Shown piece after piece: positions 9,536-17,243 of a stretch of DNA of 64,000 nucleotides (positions within the stretch are counted from its first letter, which is position 1; every line of letters begins with the position of its first letter). The position numbers were made by a program, and so were the translations under genes. Origin of the DNA: Streptomyces sp. NRRL F-2580 (GTDB taxonomy: Bacteria; Actinomycetota; Actinomycetes; Streptomycetales; Streptomycetaceae); assembly GCF_000720115.1 (NCBI RefSeq), contig NZ_JOIR01000021.1:40987-104986 (forward strand). Reading direction: 5' to 3'. The notes beneath the pieces are model-generated. The model ran no database searches and had not been told where the DNA came from. It saw nothing but the letters and a program-made list of their open reading frames with translations.

Positions 9536-10333
9536 TTAGTTCTTCGCCTCGCGGTTGAAGGCGGAGCGGGCCCAGAAGTAGCCGAGGGCGCTGAGGACGA
9601 CGCCCCAACCGAGCGCGAGCCACGCGCTGTTGCCGATCTCCGTACCCATGAGCAGGCCTCGGAGGGTGTCGGTCATCGGGGTGAAGGGCTGGTACTCGGC
9701 GAACCAGCGCAGTCCGACCGGCATGGACTCCGGCGGGACGATGGCGCTGCCGAGGAAGGGCAGGAAGGTCAGCGGCATGGGCGCGTTGCTCGCCGCCTCC
9801 ACGCTGCTGGAGCCCAGACCGATCGCCGCGGACAGCCAGCTGAGGCCGAAGGCGAGCAGGGCCAGGATGCCGAGGGCGGCGAGCCACTCGACGACGGTGG
9901 CGTTGGGCCGGAAGCCCACCAGGAGCGCCACACCGATGACCAGGACCAGGCTGAGCATGGTCTGGATGACATTGCCCACCACGTGCCCGGTCAGCACCGA
10001 GGAGCGCGAGATCGACATGGTCCGGAAGCGGTTGATGATGCCTTCGGTCATGTCCGTGCAGACCGACACGGCCGTCGAGACCGCGCCGGCGGTGGCCGCC
10101 ATCAGGAGGATGCCGGGGGCTACGAAGTTGGTGTAGTCGCCTCGGTCACCCGTACCGCCACCGGGCAGTTCGATGCCGGCGCCGAGCGCGCCGCCGAAGA
10201 CGTAGACGAACAGCAGGAGCATCAGGATCGGCATCGCGACGATCGAGATCGTCATCGAGGGGTAGCGCTGTGCGTGCTTGAGGTTGCGGCGCAGCATCGT
10301 CATCGAGTCGCGCATCGCGTACGTGGTGCTCAT
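9536..10333 (-). CDS. drrB: DrrB-type ABC-2 exporter permease
   Basis: A 265-residue integral membrane protein with about six hydrophobic segments, the length and layout of DrrB/ABC-2 permeases that export drugs or lipids with a DrrA ATPase. The stretch IINRFRTMSISRSSVLTGHVVGN is the conserved cytoplasmic coupling region of this family. The gene overlaps the end of the ATPase gene by 4 bp (ATGA), so the two are coupled and form one transporter. The substrate is unknown. Although it neighbours the NRPS genes, this operon order (ribbon-helix-helix, DUF4097, drrA, drrB) is recalled as common in Streptomyces, so a role in exporting the NRPS product is not implied by position alone. Confidence 0.9.
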   Translation of the reverse strand: MSTTYAMRDSMTMLRRNLKHAQRYPSMTISIVAMPILMLLLFVYVFGGALGAGIELPGGGTGDRGDYTNFVAPGILLMAATAGAVSTAVSVCTDMTEGIINRFRTMSISRSSVLTGHVVGNVIQTMLSLVLVIGVALLVGFRPNATVVEWLAALGILALLAFGLSWLSAAIGLGSSSVEAASNAPMPLTFLPFLGSAIVPPESMPVGLRWFAEYQPFTPMTDTLRGLLMGTEIGNSAWLALGWGVVLSALGYFWARSAFNREAKN

Positions 10334-11343
10334 CGGCGGGCCTCCTGCGCCGTGTTGGCGGGGCTGGGAACGGTGGTCGCGTGATGGCGCGACCCGTCAC
10401 CGGTGAGGGCGAGGAAGACGTCGTCCAGGTCGGGCGTGTGGACGGTCAGTGCGTCCGCCGTGACTCCGGCACCCTCCAACAGGTCGAGGACGGCGCGCAG
10501 CGCGGGGATGCTGCCGTCGCTCGGGATCTGCAGGGTGAGCTTCTCCTCGTCGCGGGCGCCCTCGTCGAGGCCGAGCCGGCGGGCGGCGGCGTCGAGGCTG
10601 TACTCGTCGGCGAAGCGAAGGCGGATGTGGCCACCGGGGATGCGGCGCTTGAGCTCGTCCGCGGTGCCCTCGGCGACGATCTTGCCCTTGTCGAGGACGG
10701 CGATCCGGTCGGCGAGCTGGTCGGCCTCTTCCAGGTACTGCGTGGTGAGGAAGATGGTGACGCCCTGGGCGGTCAGCTGCTGGATGAGCGCCCACATGGT
10801 GCGGCGGCTGCGGGGGTCGAGGCCGGTGGTCGGCTCGTCGAGGAAGATCAGGCTCGGGTTGCCGACGAGGGTCATCGCCAGGTCCAGCTTGCGGCGCATG
10901 CCCCCGGAGAAGGTGGAGGCCATCTTGCCGGCCACCTCGGTGAGTTCGAACTGCCGGAGTAATTCGGCGGTGCGGCGCTTGCCCTCCGCCCGGTCCAGGT
11001 GGTGCAGGTCCGCCATGAGGAGCATGTTCTCCTCGGCGGTCAGCAGCCCGTCCACCGCCGCGAACTGGCCGGTGACACCGATCTCGCCGCGGATCGCCTC
11101 CGCGTCCCGCTCCAGCGAGTGCCCCACCACGGACGCCTCGCCACCGTCGGCGGCGATGAGCGTGGAGAGGATCTGGACCGTGGTGGTCTTCCCCGCTCCG
11201 TTCGGACCGAGCAGCGCGAAGATCGTGCCCGCCTGCACATGCAGGTCAATCCCGTCGAGTACGACCTTCTCGCCGTACGACTTGCGCAGGCCTACTGCGC
11301 TGATCCCCTTGGGCGGGGCCATCTGTTCGGTCGCGGCACTCAT
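10330..11343 (-). CDS. drrA: DrrA-type ABC transporter ATP-binding protein
   Basis: A 337-residue ATPase of the daunorubicin-resistance DrrA family. Walker A is GPNGAGKTT near residue 46, the signature is FSGGMRRKLD, and Walker B is LIFLDEPTTGLD followed by the switch TTQYLEEAD. The C-terminal about 100 residues (from GGHIRLRF to PDLDDVFLALTGDG) are the DrrA-specific domain. It energises the DrrB-like permease encoded by the overlapping downstream gene. It starts at ATG 11343, 45 bp after the DUF4097 gene, and is probably in the same operon. Confidence 0.93.
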   Translation of the reverse strand: MSAATEQMAPPKGISAVGLRKSYGEKVVLDGIDLHVQAGTIFALLGPNGAGKTTTVQILSTLIAADGGEASVVGHSLERDAEAIRGEIGVTGQFAAVDGLLTAEENMLLMADLHHLDRAEGKRRTAELLRQFELTEVAGKMASTFSGGMRRKLDLAMTLVGNPSLIFLDEPTTGLDPRSRRTMWALIQQLTAQGVTIFLTTQYLEEADQLADRIAVLDKGKIVAEGTADELKRRIPGGHIRLRFADEYSLDAAARRLGLDEGARDEEKLTLQIPSDGSIPALRAVLDLLEGAGVTADALTVHTPDLDDVFLALTGDGSRHHATTVPSPANTAQEARR

Positions 11344-11388
11344 CGTGCCCCCTCCATTTCGTAGCTGTTGCGAGGCAGAGCTCTGGCG

Positions 11389-12237
11389 TCAGGCGCCGTG
11401 CGCACGCTGGATGGTGATGTCACCGAGGCTGGTCCTCGCGTGCACCTTGACGGTCTCCGCGCCCTCTGTGGGGCCTTCGGCGGATCCGAGGGTGCTGTAG
11501 ACCGTCCCGGACTGGGAGTTGATGTCGAGCCAGGCGGCAGTCCCCTGGCGGATCCCGACTTCGAGGTTGCCGGCCTTAGTCTGGAGCTCCACCGTGCCGC
11601 GCGCCACTTCCTCGATGCGTACGTTGCCATTCGAGCTCTTTGACGTCACCGACCCTTGCGCCCGGCCGACGGTGATGTTTCCATTGGCGACCTTCAGCCG
11701 CAGATCGCCCGCCACGTCGTCCAGCCACGTGTTGCCGTTGGAGTTCTTGATGTCGGCGTCCCCGCCGATCGTGCGGACCCGTACGTCGCCCGAACCCGTC
11801 GTGACGTCGACGTCGCCCGTCGCCGTGTCGAGCTGCACGTCCCCGTGCTGGGTCTTCAGCCGCACCGGACCGGCCTGGTCGAGCCGGATGTCGCCGGCGC
11901 TGGTGCGGACCTCGCACTCGCCCAGCGTCCCCTTGCAGCTGATGTCGCCCATCTCCAGCGTCCCGAGGAGCCGCGAACCCTGCGGCAGCGAGACCTCGAC
12001 CAGGACCGAGCCGCGGGCGGAGAACAGCCCGCGTGCCTTCGGCGTACGGACCGTCAGCGTGCCGTCGGAGAAGTCGACCTTGGTCTCGTCGGCGGCGCGC
12101 TGGTCGTCCTTGTCCCCGGCGGTGCGCGGGTGGATCTCGACCACCGCGTCGGTCCGGTCCCCGGCGCTGATCCGGGCGACACCGACCTCGACGTGGATGT
12201 TCGCGGTGATGGGTCCCTTGGTGTCGTAAGAAGGCAT
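11389..12237 (-). CDS. DUF4097-family beta-strand repeat protein
   Basis: A 282-residue protein made almost entirely of short alternating beta repeats with recurring G-D-V/I-x-V/L and S-x-N-G-N units (for example NSNGNTWLDDVAGDLRLKVANGNITVG), the pattern of DUF4097 (putative adhesin / beta-helix). No signal peptide or membrane segment is visible, so it is probably cytoplasmic. The family function is not established. It lies between the ribbon-helix-helix gene and the DrrAB exporter on the same strand, which suggests that it is regulated with them. Confidence 0.9.
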   Translation of the reverse strand: MPSYDTKGPITANIHVEVGVARISAGDRTDAVVEIHPRTAGDKDDQRAADETKVDFSDGTLTVRTPKARGLFSARGSVLVEVSLPQGSRLLGTLEMGDISCKGTLGECEVRTSAGDIRLDQAGPVRLKTQHGDVQLDTATGDVDVTTGSGDVRVRTIGGDADIKNSNGNTWLDDVAGDLRLKVANGNITVGRAQGSVTSKSSNGNVRIEEVARGTVELQTKAGNLEVGIRQGTAAWLDINSQSGTVYSTLGSAEGPTEGAETVKVHARTSLGDITIQRAHGA

Positions 12238-12343
12238 GGCTGTCCCGTCCTCGTGAGTCTGGTGATCGCCCCCGCTCCGGGGACGTGAAGATTGACGCGA
12301 GAGTGGTCGGCCTCTCGCACGCCGAAACGGTGCTCCGGCGGGG

Positions 12344-12874
12344 CTAGCTCACCCAGCCCGTGAAGCTCTTCCTGCCGCCGCCGCGCTGGGGGGCCGGCGC
12401 GTCACCCGGCCGTCCGCCGCCGGGCTCGAGCGCACCCGAAACGGCCCTGACGAGCCAGGCGTTGAGCGACAGCCCCTCCCGCGCGGCCGCCTGCTCGGCA
12501 CGTGCCTTGACGTGGCCGGGGAGTCGGAGGTTGATGCGTGCGGTACTGCTGTCCTCTCCTTCCGGCGCGAGCGGCACGGCGGGCAGGGCATGCGCTTCCT
12601 CGTAGCCCTGCGCCACGAAGGGCTCGTCCTTCGGCGGCGCCGTCACGACGAACTCGGGTTCGAGCCCGCGCAGCCGTACGTCCACCGAGCCCGGAGCGAG
12701 CTCCCGGGTGACCTCGCCCATGGCATCCGACAGGGCGTTCAGGAGGGTGAGTCTGGCTGCCGACTCTAGCGGCGCGGTGAGGCGCTCGGCGAGAGCGCGA
12801 GCGTCGTCGCCACCCGCTTCGGCGGCCACCGCGAGCTCGTGCCGAAGACTGGCGACATAGGGCGTGAGGTCCAT
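12344..12874 (-). CDS. Ribbon-helix-helix (HicB/Arc-like) protein, probable autoregulator
   Basis: A 176-residue protein. Its C-terminal part contains SSTARINLRLPGHVKARAEQAAAREGLSLNAWLVRAV (about residues 108-145), a classic ribbon-helix-helix DNA-binding fold as in HicB/Arc/CopG proteins. The N-terminal 100 residues resemble no domain I know. It is often annotated as a HicB-family antitoxin, but no small HicA-like toxin gene lies next to it. The ATG at 12872-12874 follows a GGGGGA purine run; an upstream in-frame ATG at 12886 lacks one. Its upstream region holds six TGGCGCCA-like palindromes, which suggests autoregulation of the whole RHH-DUF4097-drrAB operon. Confidence 0.8.
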   Translation of the reverse strand: MDLTPYVASLRHELAVAAEAGGDDARALAERLTAPLESAARLTLLNALSDAMGEVTRELAPGSVDVRLRGLEPEFVVTAPPKDEPFVAQGYEEAHALPAVPLAPEGEDSSTARINLRLPGHVKARAEQAAAREGLSLNAWLVRAVSGALEPGGGRPGDAPAPQRGGGRKSFTGWVS

Positions 12875-12896
12875 GTCCCCCAGCATGACACACACA

Positions 12897-13039
12897 TGGC
12901 GCCATGGCGAGCCAATCTGGCGCCACATGTGCCACCACTTATAAAACCGCAGGTCAGAGGCGGCGCCATCGCAGTGCCACCCTGAGCCAGATGGCGCCAT
13001 CGCCCCACCGTCGCGCCACTCCGGCGCCACGCGGCGCCA
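12897..13039. promoter_or_regulatory. Phased array of TGGCGCCA/CGGCGCCA palindromes (putative operators)
   Basis: Six copies of [T/C]GGCGCCA lie at 12897-12904, 12918-12925, 12961-12968, 12992-12999, 13022-13029 and 13032-13039. Centre-to-centre distances are 21, 43, 31, 30 and 10 bp, all close to whole numbers of DNA turns, so the sites face the same side of the helix. A TATAAG-like element on the minus strand near 12938-12945 may be the promoter -10. The ribbon-helix-helix protein encoded just downstream is the natural candidate ligand (inference). Confidence 0.6.
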
Positions 13040-13148
13040 CACGCGGGCCGCGCGGGTCGGCGCGGGCATCGCCCGTCCCGTGCCGTCCCGTCGACGGGAC
13101 AAAGGCCCCCACCCCCGCGCATTGATCGGAAACGGTGCGCCGGGGGAC

Positions 13149-13646
13149 TTACGGCCACAGCTCCAGCAGCGCGTCCAGGGTGAGCTTCCACATCGGCTCG
13201 GCTCCCGTCCCGAACGCCGCGGCGAGCGCGTACCCGACGGCCGCGCCGTCGGCGCCCGGTTCACCCTTCCAGTCGACGGACACCCGCCCGTCCCCGCTCG
13301 ACGAGAAGACCCCGAGGACCGCTCCGTCCCGGATCAGCCTGCTCCCGTCGAGCGAGTCGGGCACCAACCGGTACTCGCCGACGTCCACCCGGTAGGACTT
13401 GCGCGTCAGGAACCCCTTGGCGGGCCGCAACGACACCTCCGCCCCGCCGACGGTCATCGACAGGCGGTCCGGGTCCCGCGTCCCGATCGGCACATGGCTC
13501 TCCACCGCCGTACCGGCGGCCCGCCTCACCTCGACCCGCACGATCCCCTCCCCGTCCACGACGAGACTCCCGCCCTCGTGATCGAGTTCGACAGCGACCA
13601 CGCCGAACAGCGGGTCCTGGGCCGGTGCATACGAGAACGGGTGCAT
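13149..13646 (-). CDS. Hypothetical protein
   Basis: A 165-residue protein with no domain I recognise. It looks like a compact beta-rich cytoplasmic protein (LVVDGEGIVRVEVRRAAGT, LSMTVGGAEVSLRPAKGFLTRKSYRV) ending MWKLTLDALLELWP. No signal peptide or membrane segment is seen. The ATG at 13644-13646 is preceded by AGGAAAAAGGACC, a good ribosome site; the longer open frame upstream lacks one. It lies 34 bp after the helicase gene on the same strand, so it is probably cotranscribed with it. Confidence 0.75.
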   Translation of the reverse strand: MHPFSYAPAQDPLFGVVAVELDHEGGSLVVDGEGIVRVEVRRAAGTAVESHVPIGTRDPDRLSMTVGGAEVSLRPAKGFLTRKSYRVDVGEYRLVPDSLDGSRLIRDGAVLGVFSSSGDGRVSVDWKGEPGADGAAVGYALAAAFGTGAEPMWKLTLDALLELWP

Positions 13647-13680
13647 CAACTGGTCCTTTTTCCTGGGAATCCACCCATTG

Positions 13681-15777
13681 TCAGCTTTGACCGGCCCCGC
13701 CCCGCACAGGGGCGGCTCCATCGGCGGCACGGGTGACACTGCCGAGCCACAGCAGGTCGCGAGCCCTGGTCATGGCCACGAAGAGCCGGCTGCGCAGCAG
13801 TTCCTCACGCTCCCGGGCCGTCTGCGACGTCTCCGTACCGCCCGCCGCGTCGGCCGCCGTCCCGTTCGCGAACACCGCGTCGTGCTGGGGCAGGAAGACG
13901 TTCTTGAACTCCAGGCCCTTGGCCCGGCGATAGGTGCCCAGCTTCACCGCGTCCACGGCGTGGCCGTCGTAGTGCTCCAACTGGCAGACCGGGATGCCCG
14001 CCTGGGTGAGCAGCCGCTGGTAGTGGCCGACGGCACGCATGGAGGGGCACAGCAGGGCGGTGTCGGCCGGCGCGCCCTCGGGCAGGGAGCGCAAGGCGTC
14101 CAGGAGCGCCCTGTCCTGGGCGTCCACCGTGGGCCGGGTGACGCGCACGACGTCCCCGTCGTGGTAGGTGAGATCGACATCGCGGCGGCCGGGAGTGCGC
14201 AGGCCGTCGAGGTCCTCGAACGCGTCGTCGGCCACGACGGCGAGGGCCACGTCCAGGATCTGCTTGCTGTTGCGGTAGTTGGTGCGCAGCACCTGACCGC
14301 GGTCGCCGCGGATGTCGATGCCCGCGTCGCTCAGGCGGAAACCACCCGGATAGACGGTCTGCTGGCCGTCGCCCACGAGCAGCAGGCCGTTGGGCGCGTC
14401 ACCGACGAGTGCGTGCAGGAGGCGCACTCCGACCAGGGTGAGGTCCTGGACCTCGTCCACGATGACGGCCGCGTACGGGGGCCGTTCGGGCCGGCGTGTC
14501 GCTTCGGCCAGGGCCAAGGAGAGGACGTCGTTGAAGTCGTGGACCCCGCGCTCGCCGCGCAGCGATTCGTACGCCTCGTACAGCTCCCACACCGACTGCC
14601 GGTGCGTCCGGTGCAGGCTCGCCCTGCGGCGCCGCCGGTTGACGGTCGCGTACTCCGCGAAGCTGGTGAGACCCCGCCCCTTGATGACGTAGTCGATCTC
14701 CTCGCGCCAGTAGGTCGGTGCCGGGTCGAGCTCGACCAGTCGGCTTTCGCGGCCGACGTTCTTCCAGGCGAGGCTGAAGGCGGTCTCCGCCTTGTCTCCG
14801 TGCAGCCGCACCGGTACGCCCCGCTCCTGCAGGAACTCCTGCGCCCAGGAGTGCAGGCTGCGGAAGTCCACGCGGTCGGCGACGGCCGGAGCCATGGTCC
14901 TGAGGAAGGTGCTCTGCACCCGGGGCAGGTTGTTGGCGAAGGTGACGTACAGGATGCGGCCGGTGGTCCGCCGGGCCAGGTGGGCCGCACGGTGCAGGGC
15001 GACAACCGTCTTGCCGGTACCCGCCGGCCCGCTGATGCGGGCCGGGCCCGACCAGTTGCGGCGCACCAGTGCGACCTGGTCGGGGTGGAGGAAGGTCATC
15101 CACTGCTCGATCGGCGCGCGCAGCGCGCCCTCCAGGGCCGCGTCACGCAGCCCTTCCAGATCGAACAGCCCGTCCGGAGCGCCCTGTCGGTGCGGCTCGG
15201 GCGCAGAAGACGGCTGCTGGTCGACCGCCGACCCCACGTGGTCCGGGAACACCCGCTCGAGATGATCGGCGATCGCACGGACCGACTCCGCCCGCAGCCG
15301 GTGCCGCTGCGACAGCAGCACGGGACCGATCTCGTGCTCACCCAGGAGCCGTATCCGGCCGAGTCCCGCGTCGAAGCGCCGTCCGGCGAACACCATGACG
15401 GGCTGGACGGCCACGGGCGACATCCCGAGGGACGCCACCGCGCTCTCGGCGGCCTTGGTGGCGGCGAGCAGCTTGGCCGCCTGCCCCTCGGTGGGCTCGC
15501 CGCCGGTCGTGACGTCGAGGACGAAGACACCGCCGGGTCCCACCAGCAGCACGTCCGCGTTGGCGGTCCTCGTCGTGGCCGCCCCTTGCCCATCGACGAG
15601 CAAGCGCCACCCGCGCGCGGTCAGCACCAACAGCTGCGCGAGAACCCGCCGCTCGCCCTCGCCGACCGCTGTCCACCTCAGCGCCTGCCGACGGGCGGCC
15701 TGCCACTGTTCCCGGAGCAACCGCTCCTGCCGTCGCGCCTCCTGCGCCCGCTGCGATCCCGCCCCGCCTGCCCCCAT
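13681..15777 (-). CDS. UvrD/PcrA-like SF1 helicase with degenerate NERD-like N-terminus
   Basis: A 698-residue ATP-dependent DNA helicase of superfamily 1. Walker A is ISGPAGTGKTVVALH near residue 247, motif II is VIVDEVQDL near residue 440, motif III is LLLVGDGQQTVY, motif IV is RTNYRNSKQIL, and the C-terminus has KGLEFKNVFLP and FVAMTRARDLLW. The N-terminal 150 residues include ADVLLVGPGGVFVLDVTTGG, which looks like the NERD nuclease core, but the catalytic E-x-K is replaced by D-x-T, so nuclease activity is doubtful. Similar proteins act in repair or sit in defence islands; the role here is unknown. ATG 15777 follows a short GGGGG run. The XRE operon is divergent, with about 330 bp between. 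Confidence 0.88.
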   Translation of the reverse strand: MGAGGAGSQRAQEARRQERLLREQWQAARRQALRWTAVGEGERRVLAQLLVLTARGWRLLVDGQGAATTRTANADVLLVGPGGVFVLDVTTGGEPTEGQAAKLLAATKAAESAVASLGMSPVAVQPVMVFAGRRFDAGLGRIRLLGEHEIGPVLLSQRHRLRAESVRAIADHLERVFPDHVGSAVDQQPSSAPEPHRQGAPDGLFDLEGLRDAALEGALRAPIEQWMTFLHPDQVALVRRNWSGPARISGPAGTGKTVVALHRAAHLARRTTGRILYVTFANNLPRVQSTFLRTMAPAVADRVDFRSLHSWAQEFLQERGVPVRLHGDKAETAFSLAWKNVGRESRLVELDPAPTYWREEIDYVIKGRGLTSFAEYATVNRRRRRASLHRTHRQSVWELYEAYESLRGERGVHDFNDVLSLALAEATRRPERPPYAAVIVDEVQDLTLVGVRLLHALVGDAPNGLLLVGDGQQTVYPGGFRLSDAGIDIRGDRGQVLRTNYRNSKQILDVALAVVADDAFEDLDGLRTPGRRDVDLTYHDGDVVRVTRPTVDAQDRALLDALRSLPEGAPADTALLCPSMRAVGHYQRLLTQAGIPVCQLEHYDGHAVDAVKLGTYRRAKGLEFKNVFLPQHDAVFANGTAADAAGGTETSQTAREREELLRSRLFVAMTRARDLLWLGSVTRAADGAAPVRGGAGQS

Positions 15778-16106
15778 GCCGAGCCCCCCTCGTACGCGGA
15801 GTGGCGATCATAGGACGGAAAGCGACGGCAGCGGCAGAGCGCCTCCCGCCCCGCCGGCCCGGCCCCGTCGACGCGGCCACGGCGCTCCGTGCCGTCGGCC
15901 GAGCTCACCCCCGTGCAGCTCGACCCGGCCCGGCCCGCGCCTCCACCACGTGTCCCTCGACACTCCAGTGGCGACGAAGCATTGGTAACGTACACCAGAG
16001 TGACTATCCGGCGTCAACCAAAGTGTTGCCGGGGCCAGCCCGATGGGCTTCGAGAAACACTGTGGTGGGCAAAGACTCGGCATCACCTGCCAAGGAGGTC
16101 GTGTAC
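15778..16106. promoter_or_regulatory. Divergent intergenic region (helicase / XRE operon)
   Basis: About 330 bp without a convincing gene between divergent start codons, so it should hold both promoters. A less GC-rich stretch lies at about 15980-16035. No clear consensus promoter or operator was recognised. AAGGAGG at 16092-16098 is the ribosome site of the XRE gene. Confidence 0.35.
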
Positions 16107-16562
16107 GTGGAGGACGAACAGTCGCCCAGCTTCGCCCAACTCCTGGACCACCTCTTCCGGGAGGTGCACCCCCCTTCCCGGGGGCCCTACACCTACGCGG
16201 AGGTCGCCGAGGGAATCCGCAAGGCCGCGACCGGGGAGGGGCGCGGGGTGACGGCGAGCGCCATCCAGCAACTGCGCACCGGCGCCAAGCGGAACCCGAC
16301 GCGACACACCATCAAGGCCCTGGCCGACTTCTTCGGCGTCCCGGCGGGCTACTTCGTCGACAGCGCGGCGGCCGAACGCACCAAGGCCGAGATAGGCCTC
16401 CTCGCCGCCATGCGCGATCAGGACGTCCGCAAGGTGGCCCTGCGCGCCAACGGCCTGAGCGTCGACAGCCTGAAGATGCTGTCCACCGTCATTGAACAAG
16501 CCCGGAAGCTCGAAGGGCTCACCACCGACGACCCCGCGCAGGACCTCGACCTCGACGACTGA
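16107..16562 (+). CDS. XRE-family (helix-turn-helix) regulator
   Basis: A 151-residue protein with an N-terminal Cro/C1-type HTH (YTYAEVAEGIRKATG-like helix, then VTASAIQQLRTGAKRNPTRHTIKALADFFGVPAGYF, about residues 28-85), followed by a helical C-terminal half. The GTG at 16107 is 8 bases from AAGGAGG; an in-frame GTG at 16101 is too close to it. This kind of XRE protein is commonly encoded just upstream of an ImmA/IrrE peptidase, as here (153 bp gap). It probably regulates the downstream operon and may be a cleavage target of the peptidase (inference from the family pairing). Confidence 0.85.
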   Translation: MEDEQSPSFAQLLDHLFREVHPPSRGPYTYAEVAEGIRKAATGEGRGVTASAIQQLRTGAKRNPTRHTIKALADFFGVPAGYFVDSAAAERTKAEIGLLAAMRDQDVRKVALRANGLSVDSLKMLSTVIEQARKLEGLTTDDPAQDLDLDD

Positions 16563-16715
16563 ACCGCGCGCCGGGCGGCGACGCACACGGCCCCGCCCCA
16601 CCCCGCCCGCCAAGCGGAGCCGCGATCATGTCAGCATGGGGGCGCGCGTAGCGGGCTCACAGGGGAAGGTTCGCCCCGGCCGACCACCCGCGCCCGGCGT
16701 CACCGGAGTGAGGAC

Positions 16716-17243
16716 ATGGACCTTGAGCAGCTTCGCGCGACGTGTGAGGCGCGCGTCGAGGCACTTCGACTCCCGCACCGCTTCAGCACCCGCGACCTCC
16801 GCGACGCCGTGGCCGAACAACGCGGACGCCCCATCATCCTGCGCCCGCTGAGCACCCTGGGCGCCACGGACGCCCCGTGCGGCATCCGCCTGGAGACCCC
16901 GGACGCCGACCTGTTGTTCTACGAGGAGGCCACCTCCCCCCTCCACCAGAACCACATCCTCGCCCACGAGATCAGCCACATCATCTGCGACCACCCCGGC
17001 AGTCTGGAACTGGACCAGGACACCCTGCGCGCGATCGGGTTCGACCCCACCCTCGTCCGGCGCATGTCCGGCCGCACCAGCTACACCAGTGAGGACGAAC
17101 GCGAGGCCGAGGTGATGGCCAGCGTGATCCGGCAACTCATGTACCGGGGACGCGAAAGCCCGTCGAGCCGGCCCGCCAGCGGCGCCGAGAGCTGGGACGC
17201 GCTGTTCGCCAAGCCCCACAGGAAGAAACGCCACCGGAAATGA
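16716..17243 (+). CDS. ImmA/IrrE-family metallopeptidase
   Basis: A 175-residue cytoplasmic protein with the zinc-peptidase motif HEISHIICDH near residues 90-100 (HExxH plus a following His), typical of ImmA/IrrE proteins that cleave XRE-type repressors to induce genes. The tail is basic (KPHRKKRHRK). ATG 16716 has GGAGTGAGG just upstream. The gene overlaps the next one by 4 bp (ATGA). Together with the preceding XRE gene it forms a plausible repressor/protease switch. Confidence 0.85.
   Translation: MDLEQLRATCEARVEALRLPHRFSTRDLRDAVAEQRGRPIILRPLSTLGATDAPCGIRLETPDADLLFYEEATSPLHQNHILAHEISHIICDHPGSLELDQDTLRAIGFDPTLVRRMSGRTSYTSEDEREAEVMASVIRQLMYRGRESPSSRPASGAESWDALFAKPHRKKRHRK

Noticed and set aside
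9536..11343. DrrAB as the dedicated exporter of the NRPS product
   Set aside because: A terminator separates the operons, and the RHH-DUF4097-drrAB unit is recalled as widespread without NRPS neighbours. Proximity alone is weak evidence.
11519..12288. Plus-strand open frames opposite the DUF4097 gene
   Set aside because: Mirror of the repeat structure of DUF4097; no ribosome site and no domain.
12344..12874. Toxin-antitoxin pair
   Set aside because: The RHH protein resembles HicB, but no small HicA-like or other toxin frame with a ribosome site lies next to it.
13085..13100. Perfect 16-bp palindrome GTCCCGTCGACGGGAC, nearly repeated at 9436-9451
   Set aside because: Only two copies, one imperfect, with no consistent position relative to a start codon. 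It could be chance in a GC-rich genome.
13678..15813. Plus-strand open frame of 711 codons
   Set aside because: Opposite the UvrD-like helicase, whose motifs are clear.
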